A stretch of 6,976 nucleotides of DNA from Paucimonas sp. Its GTDB lineage: Bacteria; Pseudomonadota; Gammaproteobacteria; Burkholderiales; Burkholderiaceae_D. Where the stretch lies: positions 1 through 6,976 of the forward strand of contig JAQSWC010000099.1 of the NCBI GenBank assembly GCA_029266815.1, written 5' to 3'. The notes under the pieces are model-generated. The model saw only the letters and a list, made by a program, of their open reading frames with translations, was not told the origin of the DNA and made no database searches. The position numbers and the translations under genes are program-made. Within the stretch, counting starts at the first letter, position 1. Every line of letters starts with the position of its first letter. Of the stretch, positions 1-6,056 are shown piece by piece.

Positions 1-579
1 ACTGCGCTTGAACTCCCACTGGATATTCTCTCGGTTCAGCGCATTGGCCTTCCCGGCAACGAACAGCTCACCATGGGCGCAATCAGCAGCGGCGGTGTAT
101 GCGTGCTCAAATCGGAGCTGGTTGAACGTGCGGGCTTGCCGCCGGAAGTGATAGAGGCAATTGCCTACCGTGAATTACGGGACATGGAGCGCAAGGAGAC
201 GCTGTATCGCAGCGTACGGCCCGAAGCGCAGGTGCACGGACTGGACGTGATTCTCGTCGATGACGGGTTGCTTACCGGCGCCACCATGCTGGCCGCCGTG
301 CGAGATTTGCGAAAGAAAATGGCAGCCAGCATCACCATCGCCTCGCCGCTCGCCGCTGCCGGCTGCGAATCCGACATCGGGCCAGAAGCCGACCGTTTCG
401 TTGTTCTCCACACGCCTTCAATTCTTGAGTCCATTGGTGACTGGTATCTGGAATTCGACAAAGTGAAAGACCACGACATCACGGACATGCTAGGCAAGGT
501 GCGGCACCTGCAACTGGGCGTTCCTTCGCGGTTGAACGGCAGCACGCACAGTGCCGCCGGCGACTTCCCGGCGCGATGA
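1..579 (+). CDS. Phosphoribosyltransferase (COG1926-like), 5'-truncated
   Basis: The frame is open from base 1, so the gene begins before the window. The ATG at 73 is internal, because the 24 codons before it continue the family pattern (a D-I-L-S-V segment, then G-L-P-G-N-E, then M-G-A-I-S-S-G-G). The type I PRTase PRPP-binding loop VILVDDGLLTGATM is at 247-288. The C-terminal G-D-W-Y-x-x-F segment matches stand-alone predicted phosphoribosyltransferases of the COG1926 type. These are cytosolic enzymes predicted to transfer phosphoribose from PRPP to an unknown nucleobase-like acceptor. Where I recall relatives having V-R-K-L-G, this protein reads V-Q-R-I-G (about 34-48), which may alter the active site. 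It converges on the ligase operon with only 6 bp between stop codons, so it is probably not part of that operon. The fold is secure; the substrate is unknown. Confidence 0.88.
   Translation, partial: TALELPLDILSVQRIGLPGNEQLTMGAISSGGVCVLKSELVERAGLPPEVIEAIAYRELRDMERKETLYRSVRPEAQVHGLDVILVDDGLLTGATMLAAVRDLRKKMAASITIASPLAAAGCESDIGPEADRFVVLHTPSILESIGDWYLEFDKVKDHDITDMLGKVRHLQLGVPSRLNGSTHSAAGDFPAR
555..573. other. GC-rich hairpin at a convergent gene junction
   Basis: CGCCGG (555-560) pairs perfectly with CCGGCG (568-573) around a 7-nt loop. It lies at the very 3' end of the phosphoribosyltransferase gene and just beyond the stop of the opposing amidohydrolase gene. Neither strand has a following T-run, so it is not a classical intrinsic terminator. 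It could slow polymerase or protect 3' ends of the two converging transcripts, or be a by-product of GC-rich codons. Confidence 0.25.
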
Positions 580-585
580 CGCGGT

Positions 586-1311
586 CTACGATTTACGTAT
601 CCTGTTTTGTGCGACCGTGTTCCGCAATGATGCTGCAAGCGCTTTTCTTACACGGCGCCAGTGCGTTGCGCCAACAAGGACATGGGCCTGATTGACCTCG
701 ACCTCGATGCCTGCGTACTCCGCTCCCGTGTAGCATTTGCGCAGCCATGAGGTAAAGCCGTCCGATTTTCCGGCATACGGATAATTGAAGCGGACTTTCA
801 GTTCGGGAGCCAGCACGGCAAGCGACGCTTTCCAGGCACGGCAGAATTCGGCTTCATTCTTTCTCGCCGGATCGTAAAGCAAGCCCACGTCGGCATTGCG
901 GACCTCGCCGTTAAGTTCGGGAGTGAAGCTGTGCACGGAGACATGCAGCACCCAGCGACCTCTCCGCACTTCCCCGGCGATAGCGTCCTCGACTTCCCGC
1001 CGGTAGGGCAGATAGTGTTTCTCCACGATCCGATCGCGTTCATCCTGCGCAAGATCGCCCGTGAAGCGGGAAAAGATGCCGGGATGTCCGAGCGAACGGT
1101 TGAGATCGATCAGAAGCCGACTGGTCGTCGCGGTGACGGAAAACGCATCGAGCTCGCGAACGAAATCCCGCGCCAGAGCCAGCGCGCCATCGTCGAAACC
1201 TTCGTGGGTTTCCAGGGCATCAGGTTCGTTCTCGAATAATTTTCGGTAGCGGGCGGGAATGCGGTTCCCTCCATGTTCGCAGGTGATCAACCGAAATATT
1301 TTTTTCGACAT
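586..1311 (-). CDS. N-formylglutamate amidohydrolase family protein
   Basis: This 241-aa cytosolic protein has no signal peptide. It carries the family landmarks in order: CEHGGNRIP (residues 11-19), H-E-G-F-D-D-G-A (36-43), L-L-I-D-L-N-R-S (66-73), HVSVHSF (123-129) and G-I-E-V-E-V-N-Q (201-208). The conserved His and Glu residues in the first and third of these are the expected metal ligands. The family hydrolyses N-formyl-glutamate in histidine breakdown, but no hut gene is nearby. As the fourth gene of an amidoligase operon it more likely removes an acyl group from, or cleaves, a product of the two ligases (inference). The start lies 3 nt after the TAA of the preceding gene. The only Shine-Dalgarno-like bases (AAGG) sit 1 nt from the ATG and overlap that stop, so translation probably relies on re-initiation. 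Confidence 0.87.
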   Translation of the reverse strand: MSKKIFRLITCEHGGNRIPARYRKLFENEPDALETHEGFDDGALALARDFVRELDAFSVTATTSRLLIDLNRSLGHPGIFSRFTGDLAQDERDRIVEKHYLPYRREVEDAIAGEVRRGRWVLHVSVHSFTPELNGEVRNADVGLLYDPARKNEAEFCRAWKASLAVLAPELKVRFNYPYAGKSDGFTSWLRKCYTGAEYAGIEVEVNQAHVLVGATHWRRVRKALAASLRNTVAQNRIRKS

Positions 1312-1314
1312 GCC

Positions 1315-2559
1315 TTAGCTGGGGTCGAAGGCTTTGCCTTTCTCAAGGCATTCGCATAACTGGTCGTACACGAGTTGCAGATGCCGCCGGTCGGGGTTAT
1401 TGCCGGCTGCCTTGCGTATGCGCCGGGAGAGTGGGCCGGATTCCAGAATGAGGTAGAGATGGTCGCGCCATACGCGCGCATGCAGCGGATCGTCTTCCGG
1501 CAGTGCCGCAATGATATGGCGCCACAACTGCTGGGCCGTGCAGCGTTCGCTTCGGTAACCGAGCAGGCCGAGATAATCGCGGTCGGTGATGACGGCTCGC
1601 TCGCCGTCCTTCACACAGTCGAGAAAAATTTTCGCCAGCGCGGCAGTGTCGATCTGCTGCTGCGCCGCAAGCGGCACGCGGTCGCAGCAATAAAGCCAAC
1701 GCGTGGTGGCGATCACCGCGGCGGCAACAGACAAGTCGGCCTTCGGGCATTCCTGGGTATCGATCACGCGTATCTCGATGGCGTTTCGCTCGAAGCGAGC
1801 GATTGCGCCGCGCGAATTCAGCCACTCGTTTCTTAGCACCTGGGCGGGATCCGCAACGGAGACCGCCTTGTACATCGGTTCCAGTATCCGGGCTTCATAG
1901 TCGGCACGGCTTGTCACCGTCTCCGGAATAACGTCGCCCGCGATAGCGCTGTAGCTTCCGGCGTTTGTCCGGTACGTCTCCATGCGGAAATCCGAAAAGC
2001 CCGTGTCGTGTCCGTCGGCAAACGGCGAACTGGCAGCAAGAGCCGGAATGATCGGCAGCACGAGGCGCACGGCCGCATGGAGGCGCTCGAACTGGCGGTC
2101 GCCGTCAAAAGGCAGGTTCACATGCATGCTTTGGAGATTTGCCCAGCCGTGAGTGCGAGTATCGAAGATGCGCTGGTAGGTGCCGTATATGCCGTGCTCA
2201 TCGTGCGGCCACAGCACGGTTTCCTCAACGGGATTCATCCACGGATGCATCGCCGTCGGCATCAATTGAGCGCCGTGTGCCTGCAGCAGACGGTTGATAT
2301 GGTTGACCTCGCCCTGAAACAGCGAGGGCAAGACCGCCAGCGAGGCGTTGGGCCGCAAGTTCTTGATTTCAATCACATGATTGACCAGCTCGTTCGACCA
2401 ACCCAGCATTCCGCGCCGGACTTCGCCGCTCGACCCGCTGCCCGGCTGATCCAGCAAGACATCGGCGAGCGGTATGCATTCGAGCGTGGCGCGATTGACG
2501 ATCGCGTACTCAAGCTCGATGCCGTAACCCATGAAGACATCCAGGGCAGGAGTGCTCAT
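1315..2559 (-). CDS. GCS2-type carboxylate-amine ligase (glutamate-cysteine ligase family)
   Basis: This 414-aa soluble protein belongs to the glutamine-synthetase-like COOH-NH2 ligase fold. Visible motifs are the metal/ATP-site G-Y-G-I-E-L-E-Y (11-18), N-H-V-I-E-I-K-N (60-67), T-A-M-H-P-W (102-107), Q-S-M-H-V-N-L-P-F (143-151), P-A-L-A-A-S-S-P-F (172-180), and the late R-x-E-R-N-A-I-E-I-R-V (255-265) with T-Q-E-C-P following. Relatives join the carboxylate of glutamate or a similar amino acid to an amine using ATP. Its acceptor here is unknown, and it should not be read as a glutathione-pathway enzyme, since no gshB-like gene or thiol context is seen beyond the neighbouring ATP-grasp. The ATG overlaps the upstream TGA (ATGA, 2556-2559), and an AAAGGAAAG ribosome-binding site lies about 9 nt before it inside the upstream gene. 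The length is near that of YbdK-like relatives. Confidence 0.88.
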   Translation of the reverse strand: MSTPALDVFMGYGIELEYAIVNRATLECIPLADVLLDQPGSGSSGEVRRGMLGWSNELVNHVIEIKNLRPNASLAVLPSLFQGEVNHINRLLQAHGAQLMPTAMHPWMNPVEETVLWPHDEHGIYGTYQRIFDTRTHGWANLQSMHVNLPFDGDRQFERLHAAVRLVLPIIPALAASSPFADGHDTGFSDFRMETYRTNAGSYSAIAGDVIPETVTSRADYEARILEPMYKAVSVADPAQVLRNEWLNSRGAIARFERNAIEIRVIDTQECPKADLSVAAAVIATTRWLYCCDRVPLAAQQQIDTAALAKIFLDCVKDGERAVITDRDYLGLLGYRSERCTAQQLWRHIIAALPEDDPLHARVWRDHLYLILESGPLSRRIRKAAGNNPDRRHLQLVYDQLCECLEKGKAFDPS

Positions 2560-4040
2560 GCGCGCACGCTTTCCTTTCTGCGCGCCACGCGCGAACGGAA
2601 CACATCCATGATACGCAGGTAAAGCGAATTGCCGAGCAGGGCGTCTTCGTTGCCTGCATCCACGTTCGGATTGTCGTTGACTTCAATGATGTAGCAGTGC
2701 TGGCCGCGTTGCTTCAGGTCCACGCCGTAGAATCCGTCTCCTATCAGGTTGGCAGCCGCCAGCGCAGTCTCGATCACTTCGCGCGGCGCATCTTCAATCG
2801 GCACCGCTTCGGTGCGGCCTTCCACGTAGCCGCTGCCTTCCTCTTGGCCCTCATGGCTGACGATCTGCCAGTGGCCGGGAACCATGTAGTAGCGGCAGGC
2901 GAACAGCGGCTTGCGGTCGAACACGCCGATACGCCAGTCGAATTCAGTAGGCAGATATTCCTGCGCGAGAATGAGATCGGATTTTTCGAGGAAGTCCATG
3001 GCATGCATCATGACTTCTTCTTCGGTACGCGCCTTGACCACGCCCGAAGAAAATGCGCCGTCCGGCTGCTTCAGAATGCAGGGAAGGCCGAGCTGCGGCA
3101 CGATGTCTTTTACGTTTTCGCGGTGAACGGTCAAGGTGCGAGGTGTGGGAATATCGTGTCGCGCCAGGATTTCGGTGAGATACACCTTGTTGCTGCACTT
3201 GAGGATCGAGTCCGGATCATCTACCGTGACCAGTCCGGCGATGGCCGCCGAGCGGGCAAACTGATAGGTGTAGTGGTTGACGAAAGTGGTGTCGCGGATA
3301 AACAGCGCATCGAATTCCGCAAGCCGTCCGATATCGTTCCTGTCAATGACTTCAGCCCGCATGCCGCTTTCTTCCGCCGCCTCCATGAAGCGCCGCATTG
3401 CCTGGGAATTGGAAGGTTTATCAGCACCGTCTTCGTTGTAGAGGATGGCCAGTTTGGGCCGTTGCGCCGCTGGTTCCGGCTGGCTGGCGCGATGGCCACG
3501 CAGGCATTCCATGGCTGCCATGCCGACTTGCGCTTTTTCCTGCGGTGCGAGGTCGCTCATGCGCAGCGGATGCGCTTTTTCCACTGTCCATCGGTGGCGG
3601 TGACGCTCGCGTGCAAAATGCACGCACAAGAGCGGCAGTTGCAGCATATTGAACAGTTTGGCGCTCAAACTCTCGTGCCGTCGTGCGCCATCCCTTCCGA
3701 AGAAGATATGCAGCTCGAGCCTGTCTTCCTCCACATCGGCCAGCGCAGTATCGATCTCTTCGGCTAGACATTCGGTAAGTTGCGCAACAAGACGGCTTTC
3801 ATGAGTATCTTCGATGGCCTTGACGTCGGGCAAAGGCTGATGGCCTCGCGCTTCCGCAAGCAGCGACACGTAATAACCCCGCCCCTGGTAGCGGTAGGAG
3901 GAACACAGGTTGAAGACCTTGGCGTCCAACCTGTCGCAATACGCTGGATCGAGAAGGTAGTTTCGCGCGGAAACGATCTCTACCCCGGGTATTGCGACAG
4001 GCCAGTCGCGCGGCTGGTTGACGACGAATAGAACGTTCAT
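2556..4040 (-). CDS. RimK-like ATP-grasp ligase with N-terminal RLAN-type domain
   Basis: This 494-aa protein is far longer than ribosomal RimK (about 300 aa). Residues 1-185 look like the RimK-like ATP-grasp N-terminal (RLAN) domain: a start N-V-L-F-V-V-N-Q-P, then F-N-L-C-S-S-Y-R-Y-Q-G-x-G-Y-Y-V-S-L-L-A-E (43-63). A short linker rich in Pro, Ala and Gln (186-195) leads to the ligase. Ligase motifs are R-D-T-T (249-252), D-D-P-D-S-I-L-K-C-S-N-K (274-285), CILKQPDGAFSSGVVK (321-336, with ATP-binding Lys324), A-Q-E-Y-L-P-T-E-F-D-W-R-I-G (359-372), and the metal-binding E-V-N-D-N-P-N (453-459). All key residues are present. The family makes amide bonds via an acyl-phosphate, often adding glutamate. 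The start ATG overlaps the peptidase stop (ATGA, 4037-4040) and has a GAGGT ribosome-binding site. The acceptor is unknown. Confidence 0.9.
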   Translation of the reverse strand: MNVLFVVNQPRDWPVAIPGVEIVSARNYLLDPAYCDRLDAKVFNLCSSYRYQGRGYYVSLLAEARGHQPLPDVKAIEDTHESRLVAQLTECLAEEIDTALADVEEDRLELHIFFGRDGARRHESLSAKLFNMLQLPLLCVHFARERHRHRWTVEKAHPLRMSDLAPQEKAQVGMAAMECLRGHRASQPEPAAQRPKLAILYNEDGADKPSNSQAMRRFMEAAEESGMRAEVIDRNDIGRLAEFDALFIRDTTFVNHYTYQFARSAAIAGLVTVDDPDSILKCSNKVYLTEILARHDIPTPRTLTVHRENVKDIVPQLGLPCILKQPDGAFSSGVVKARTEEEVMMHAMDFLEKSDLILAQEYLPTEFDWRIGVFDRKPLFACRYYMVPGHWQIVSHEGQEEGSGYVEGRTEAVPIEDAPREVIETALAAANLIGDGFYGVDLKQRGQHCYIIEVNDNPNVDAGNEDALLGNSLYLRIMDVFRSRVARRKESVRA

Positions 4041-4771
4041 GGCACCTCTTGCCGCGGCAGATGCGGCGGGTGAATGATCAGCAGGTTTGCATCATGCGTG
4101 ACGATGCCGAGCAGGATCGAAGCAATCACGCGCTCGGTGCTGATCCAGTATTGGTGGAGCCGCCCGTAAGGATTCAGGTGATAGGGATCCATCACCAGTA
4201 CCTTGCGGCGGTTGATGTCGTAGCCGGCGATGACGACGAAGTGGCCTGCCGGCATGCCGAGAATGTCGTCCGGCGTGTTGTCCTCGCCGACTTCGCGCGG
4301 CGTACGGTAGAGATAGGTGGAGCTGAGACCGGTGATGATGGGCTGCCGCCGACGCAGCAGCCCGTGTATCAGGCCGTGCGACATATCCATCAGCCGCAGG
4401 CGGCCGCCGAGCTTGAGAAATTCGAGATAGCCTGTGGTCGCGATTTGCAGCCGGTAATCAGGTTTCACCGCCAGTTGCTTCTGAAGCCTTTCGGCAATAT
4501 TGACCTTCGGCGCGGCGAACCAAGTGGGATCAAAAACGTTGAGATTGTAGGTGTAAATGGTGGCCCGATAGCCTTTGCGAAGCGCGTCGCATGCAAGGAA
4601 TACAGCGAAGGTGCCGCCATGTTCCAGGCGACCGGTGCGGCCGACAACGTCACGAAGCGTTTCCATTTCGCCCCAGTAACGATATACGGCTTGCAGGCAA
4701 GTGGGGCCGCACGTCGTTTCATCCGGCTGCGCCAGTATCTTCACCGGCAATCTGATCATCGGCGGAATCAC
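4037..4771 (-). CDS. C39/papain-like cysteine peptidase
   Basis: I place the start at GTG 4771 (244 aa), because TAAGGAGAGA (4790-4781) lies at ribosome-binding distance upstream. The in-frame GTG at 4831 has no such site, and ATG 4759 is too far from it. The N-terminus carries the C39-type catalytic centre: Gln15 (oxyanion hole) and Cys21 in Q-P-D-E-T-T-C-G-P-T-C. His177 follows in G-H-F-V-V-I-A-G-Y and Asp195 in V-L-V-M-D-P-Y, completing a Cys-His-Asp triad. There is no signal peptide, membrane segment or ABC-transporter domain, so this is a free cytosolic enzyme, not a bacteriocin-exporting C39 transporter. It is the first gene of the operon, translationally coupled to the ATP-grasp gene. 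Likely role: cleaving a peptide or amide bond in the ligases' substrate or product; a transpeptidase or transglutaminase-like reaction is also possible. Confidence 0.85.
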   Translation of the reverse strand: MIPPMIRLPVKILAQPDETTCGPTCLQAVYRYWGEMETLRDVVGRTGRLEHGGTFAVFLACDALRKGYRATIYTYNLNVFDPTWFAAPKVNIAERLQKQLAVKPDYRLQIATTGYLEFLKLGGRLRLMDMSHGLIHGLLRRRQPIITGLSSTYLYRTPREVGEDNTPDDILGMPAGHFVVIAGYDINRRKVLVMDPYHLNPYGRLHQYWISTERVIASILLGIVTHDANLLIIHPPHLPRQEVP

Positions 4772-4824
4772 GAAGATCCGTCTCTCCTTAAATCGTCTGA
4801 CGGCTGCTGAAAAGATGCCTCCAT
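4768..4824 (-). CDS. Possible 18-aa upstream ORF of the ligase operon
   Basis: ATG 4824 opens MEASFQQPSDDLRRDGSS and stops at TGA 4770-4768. That stop overlaps the peptidase GTG start as GTGA, the same start/stop geometry as the two downstream ATGA junctions. The peptidase ribosome-binding site lies inside this frame. Against it being real, no Shine-Dalgarno sequence precedes ATG 4824 and frames this short arise readily by chance. If translated, it could be a leader controlling the operon or a small substrate peptide. I cannot tell which. Confidence 0.18.
   Translation of the reverse strand: MEASFQQPSDDLRRDGSS
4781..4790 (-). promoter_or_regulatory. Ribosome-binding site fixing the peptidase start
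   Basis: TAAGGAGAGA on the - strand is a strong Shine-Dalgarno match about 10-12 nt upstream of GTG 4771. It decides between three in-frame starts (4831, 4771, 4759) in favour of 4771. Confidence 0.65.
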
Positions 4825-4832
4825 GCAGCACG

Positions 4833-4859
4833 CAAATAAATAGACCGTGAGCTTGTCAA
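4833..4859 (-). promoter_or_regulatory. Candidate sigma-70-type promoter of the ligase operon
   Basis: A perfect -35 hexamer TTGACA lies at 4859-4854. The best -10 partner is TATTTG at 4838-4833, with a 15-bp spacer, within an AT-rich stretch. The -10 is poor and the spacer short. Its position, about 60 bp before the peptidase GTG in the divergent intergenic region, is right for the four-gene operon. Confidence 0.35.
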
Positions 4860-4881
4860 AAGATTCAGGCAGAACGACGGG

Positions 4882-4898
4882 CAGGCATGCTTAGTGCA
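4882..4898 (+). promoter_or_regulatory. Weak sigma-54-like element before the exported-protein gene
   Basis: CAGGCATGCTTAGTGCA has the invariant GG and GC at exact -24/-12 spacing and matches 9 of 13 defined positions of TTGGCACG-N4-TTGCW. The usual T before GGC is an A. The predicted transcript start near 4909 would leave a 30-nt leader before ATG 4939. A competing sigma-70-like TATACA sits at 4909-4914, but without a good -35. Confidence 0.25.
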
Positions 4899-4938
4899 TA
4901 TTGCCTGGTATACAAACTGGAATGGAATCAGGCTGTTC

Positions 4939-5598
4939 ATGAACCTGAGATTGAAATACCTGCTCGCACTCACCGGCTTATTGCTTCTGGTGCCCGCCGC
5001 GCTCAACGCGCAGGACATTCCCTCAGTCAGTGGCCGCGCGACAGCAGAAGCAAGGAAGCCCTTGCCGGCGCCCATGAGCGCGCTCAAAGTCAAGCGTCAG
5101 AAGGGCTTTGTCTATCTCTGCGGCGGCGTAGGCGCCGATGAAGCGGAGCGTGTGAAAGCGATGGCAGAGAAACGTGACATGCTTTTGAGCTTCGTCGCCA
5201 AGGATGCCGGGTATCTGGCCGATGTGAGCGTGACCATAGAAGATGCGGCAGGCAAGCCGGTATTCAGGACGTTTTGCGATGCGCCCATGCTGGCAATCGA
5301 TTTCCCGAAAGAGGGGCATTACGTTGTCAAGGCCGAAACTGGCGGCTATACGCTGGTCAAGGAGATCGATGTAATGAAAAGCGTGGATGAGCCGTTGGCC
5401 GTGATTCTCTTATGGCCACATCAGTTGGCTGAGTCGCTGGATAGCACGCGCACTTCCAGCAGCGGGTTGAGCGGTACAGCCGGCACCGCCGCTGCGAGCA
5501 GCGGCGAAGAAGACGCTGCTGGAGAAGCTGCTGCCGCTTTCGACTATCGTCGGCAGAGGTTTCATGGCGACATCTACAGCGGACCGGTTCGGAAATGA
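4939..5598 (+). CDS. Exported (periplasmic) protein of unknown function
   Basis: I choose ATG 4939 (219 aa) because it begins an ideal Sec signal peptide: positive N-R-L-K, a Leu-rich core (residues 8-19) and an A-L-N-A cleavage site, so the mature protein starts near Gln25. An in-frame GTG at 4894 would add 15 residues that spoil the signal. Only a short AGG, 6 nt before the ATG, serves as ribosome-binding site. The mature part (55-160) holds Y-L-C-G-G-V-G-A-D-E (59-68), a beta-rich stretch like a carboxypeptidase-regulatory or transthyretin-type fold (93-145) and a second Cys at 113 that could pair with Cys61. Residues 170-200 are a Ser/Gly/Ala/Glu-rich tail, probably disordered. I do not recognise a named family. 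It is divergent from the ligase operon and need not be functionally linked to it. Confidence 0.8.
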   Translation: MNLRLKYLLALTGLLLLVPAALNAQDIPSVSGRATAEARKPLPAPMSALKVKRQKGFVYLCGGVGADEAERVKAMAEKRDMLLSFVAKDAGYLADVSVTIEDAAGKPVFRTFCDAPMLAIDFPKEGHYVVKAETGGYTLVKEIDVMKSVDEPLAVILLWPHQLAESLDSTRTSSSGLSGTAGTAAASSGEEDAAGEAAAAFDYRRQRFHGDIYSGPVRK

Positions 5599-5673
5599 TC
5601 TGGCAGGTGACAGACAGAGTGGCATGCCATTTCATTTTTAAGTCATCGTCAATCCGGCTTGGATCTTCTTCAC

Positions 5674-5715
5674 GAAAAAGCAAAACCACCGGACTGCCGT
5701 TAAGCAGTGCGGTGG
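5674..5715 (-). terminator. Intrinsic terminator of the entericidin gene
   Basis: CCACCG (5686-5691) pairs with CGGTGG (5710-5715). After one G-G mismatch, ACTGC (5693-5697) pairs with GCAGT (5704-5708) around a 6-nt loop. On the - strand the hairpin is followed by TTTTGCTTTTTC (5685-5674). It lies about 30 bp after the entericidin stop. The + strand side has no T-run, so it serves the - strand. Confidence 0.8.
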
Positions 5716-5745
5716 CCTTGTCGTGACCAAGCTGGTCTCAGTCTA

Positions 5746-5892
5746 TTACATCTTTTGTTGTGTATTGGTAGCGGCGTCCTGAACTTTTTCACCACCACGT
5801 TCCACATCTTTACCTGCGCCCTTGACCGTGTTGCAGCCGGCCGCGCTCAGCGTGAAGAACAGTACACCCAGAAGAGCAATCGCTTTTTTCAT
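5746..5892 (-). CDS. Entericidin A/B family lipoprotein
   Basis: The protein is 48 aa, starting at ATG 5892, which has AAAGGA six nt upstream; a longer in-frame start at 5940 lacks one. It shows a lipoprotein signal M-K-K-A-I-A-L-L-G-V-L-F-F, then S-A-A-G-C with the lipidated Cys at 20, then the family core C-N-T-V-K-G-A-G-K-D-V and E-K-V-Q-D-A-A. Entericidins are tiny membrane-anchored lipoproteins. In E. coli the A and B forms act as an antidote/toxin pair linked to stationary-phase lysis. Only one copy is visible here, so an antidote role cannot be assigned. The lipobox has Ala instead of the usual Leu at -3, a tolerated but weaker form. Its own sigma-S-like promoter and a clear terminator suggest a separate single-gene transcript. 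Confidence 0.9.
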   Translation of the reverse strand: MKKAIALLGVLFFTLSAAGCNTVKGAGKDVERGGEKVQDAATNTQQKM

Positions 5893-5932
5893 GTTGTTTC
5901 CTTTCTTGGTTAATAAATGAAGCCCACCAGTG

Positions 5933-5943
5933 TTACGCATAGC
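5933..5943 (-). promoter_or_regulatory. Sigma-S-like extended -10 for the entericidin gene
   Basis: GCTATGCGTAA matches 10 of 11 positions of the sigma-S-preferred KCTAYRCTTAA. It predicts transcription from about 5929, a 37-nt leader to ATG 5892. No clear -35 is present, which sigma-S tolerates. E. coli entericidin B is known to be stationary-phase controlled, which fits. Confidence 0.45.
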
Positions 5944-5973
5944 TCGCCAGCCGGTTGTCGCGGAAAGCCAAGG

Positions 5974-6033
5974 AAAAACAGCCCTGCAGAGTGCATTCCC
6001 CTGGACTCCTGCAGGCCGCTAGCTCAGGCCTGC
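5974..6033 (-). terminator. Candidate terminator of the DUF1328-DUF883 transcript, two overlapping hairpins
   Basis: Read on the - strand, GCAGGCC (6033-6027) can pair with GGCCTGC (6017-6011). Alternatively, CTGCAG with AGT (6014-6005) can pair with ACT-CTGCAG (5992-5984), with one bulged base. The second hairpin is followed after 5 nt by TTTTT (5978-5974). The two stems share 6011-6014 and so exclude each other. It sits just after the DUF883 stop and before the entericidin promoter. Confidence 0.4.
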
Positions 6034-6056
6034 GCGATGTATGGCCGCCGTATGGA

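Noticed and set aside
586..1311. Histidine-degradation (hutG-type) role for the amidohydrolase
   Set aside because: No other hut gene is present and the gene is coupled to two ligases; the family name is kept but not the pathway.
2008..2622. 204-codon + strand frame antisense to the GCS2 gene
   Set aside because: It has no recognisable domain and crosses the ligase junction; it is explained as a shadow of the real gene.
2697..3767. 356-codon open frame on the + strand antisense to the ATP-grasp gene
   Set aside because: Its translation shows no domain, and the opposite strand carries an intact ATP-grasp enzyme. Long antisense frames are common opposite GC-rich codons.
4037..4771. Bacteriocin-processing C39 peptidase
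   Set aside because: There is no ABC-transporter or membrane domain, no export gene and no double-glycine leader peptide nearby; the context is amidoligases.
4049..4810. 253-codon + strand frame antisense to the peptidase gene
   Set aside because: It mirrors almost the whole peptidase gene, has no family motif, and the peptidase triad on the other strand is complete.
5599..5640. Possible terminator of the exported-protein gene around TGGCATGCCA and the following T-rich bases
   Set aside because: The palindrome leaves only a 3-bp stem once a loop is allowed, and the wider pairing needs a long loop; too weak to call.
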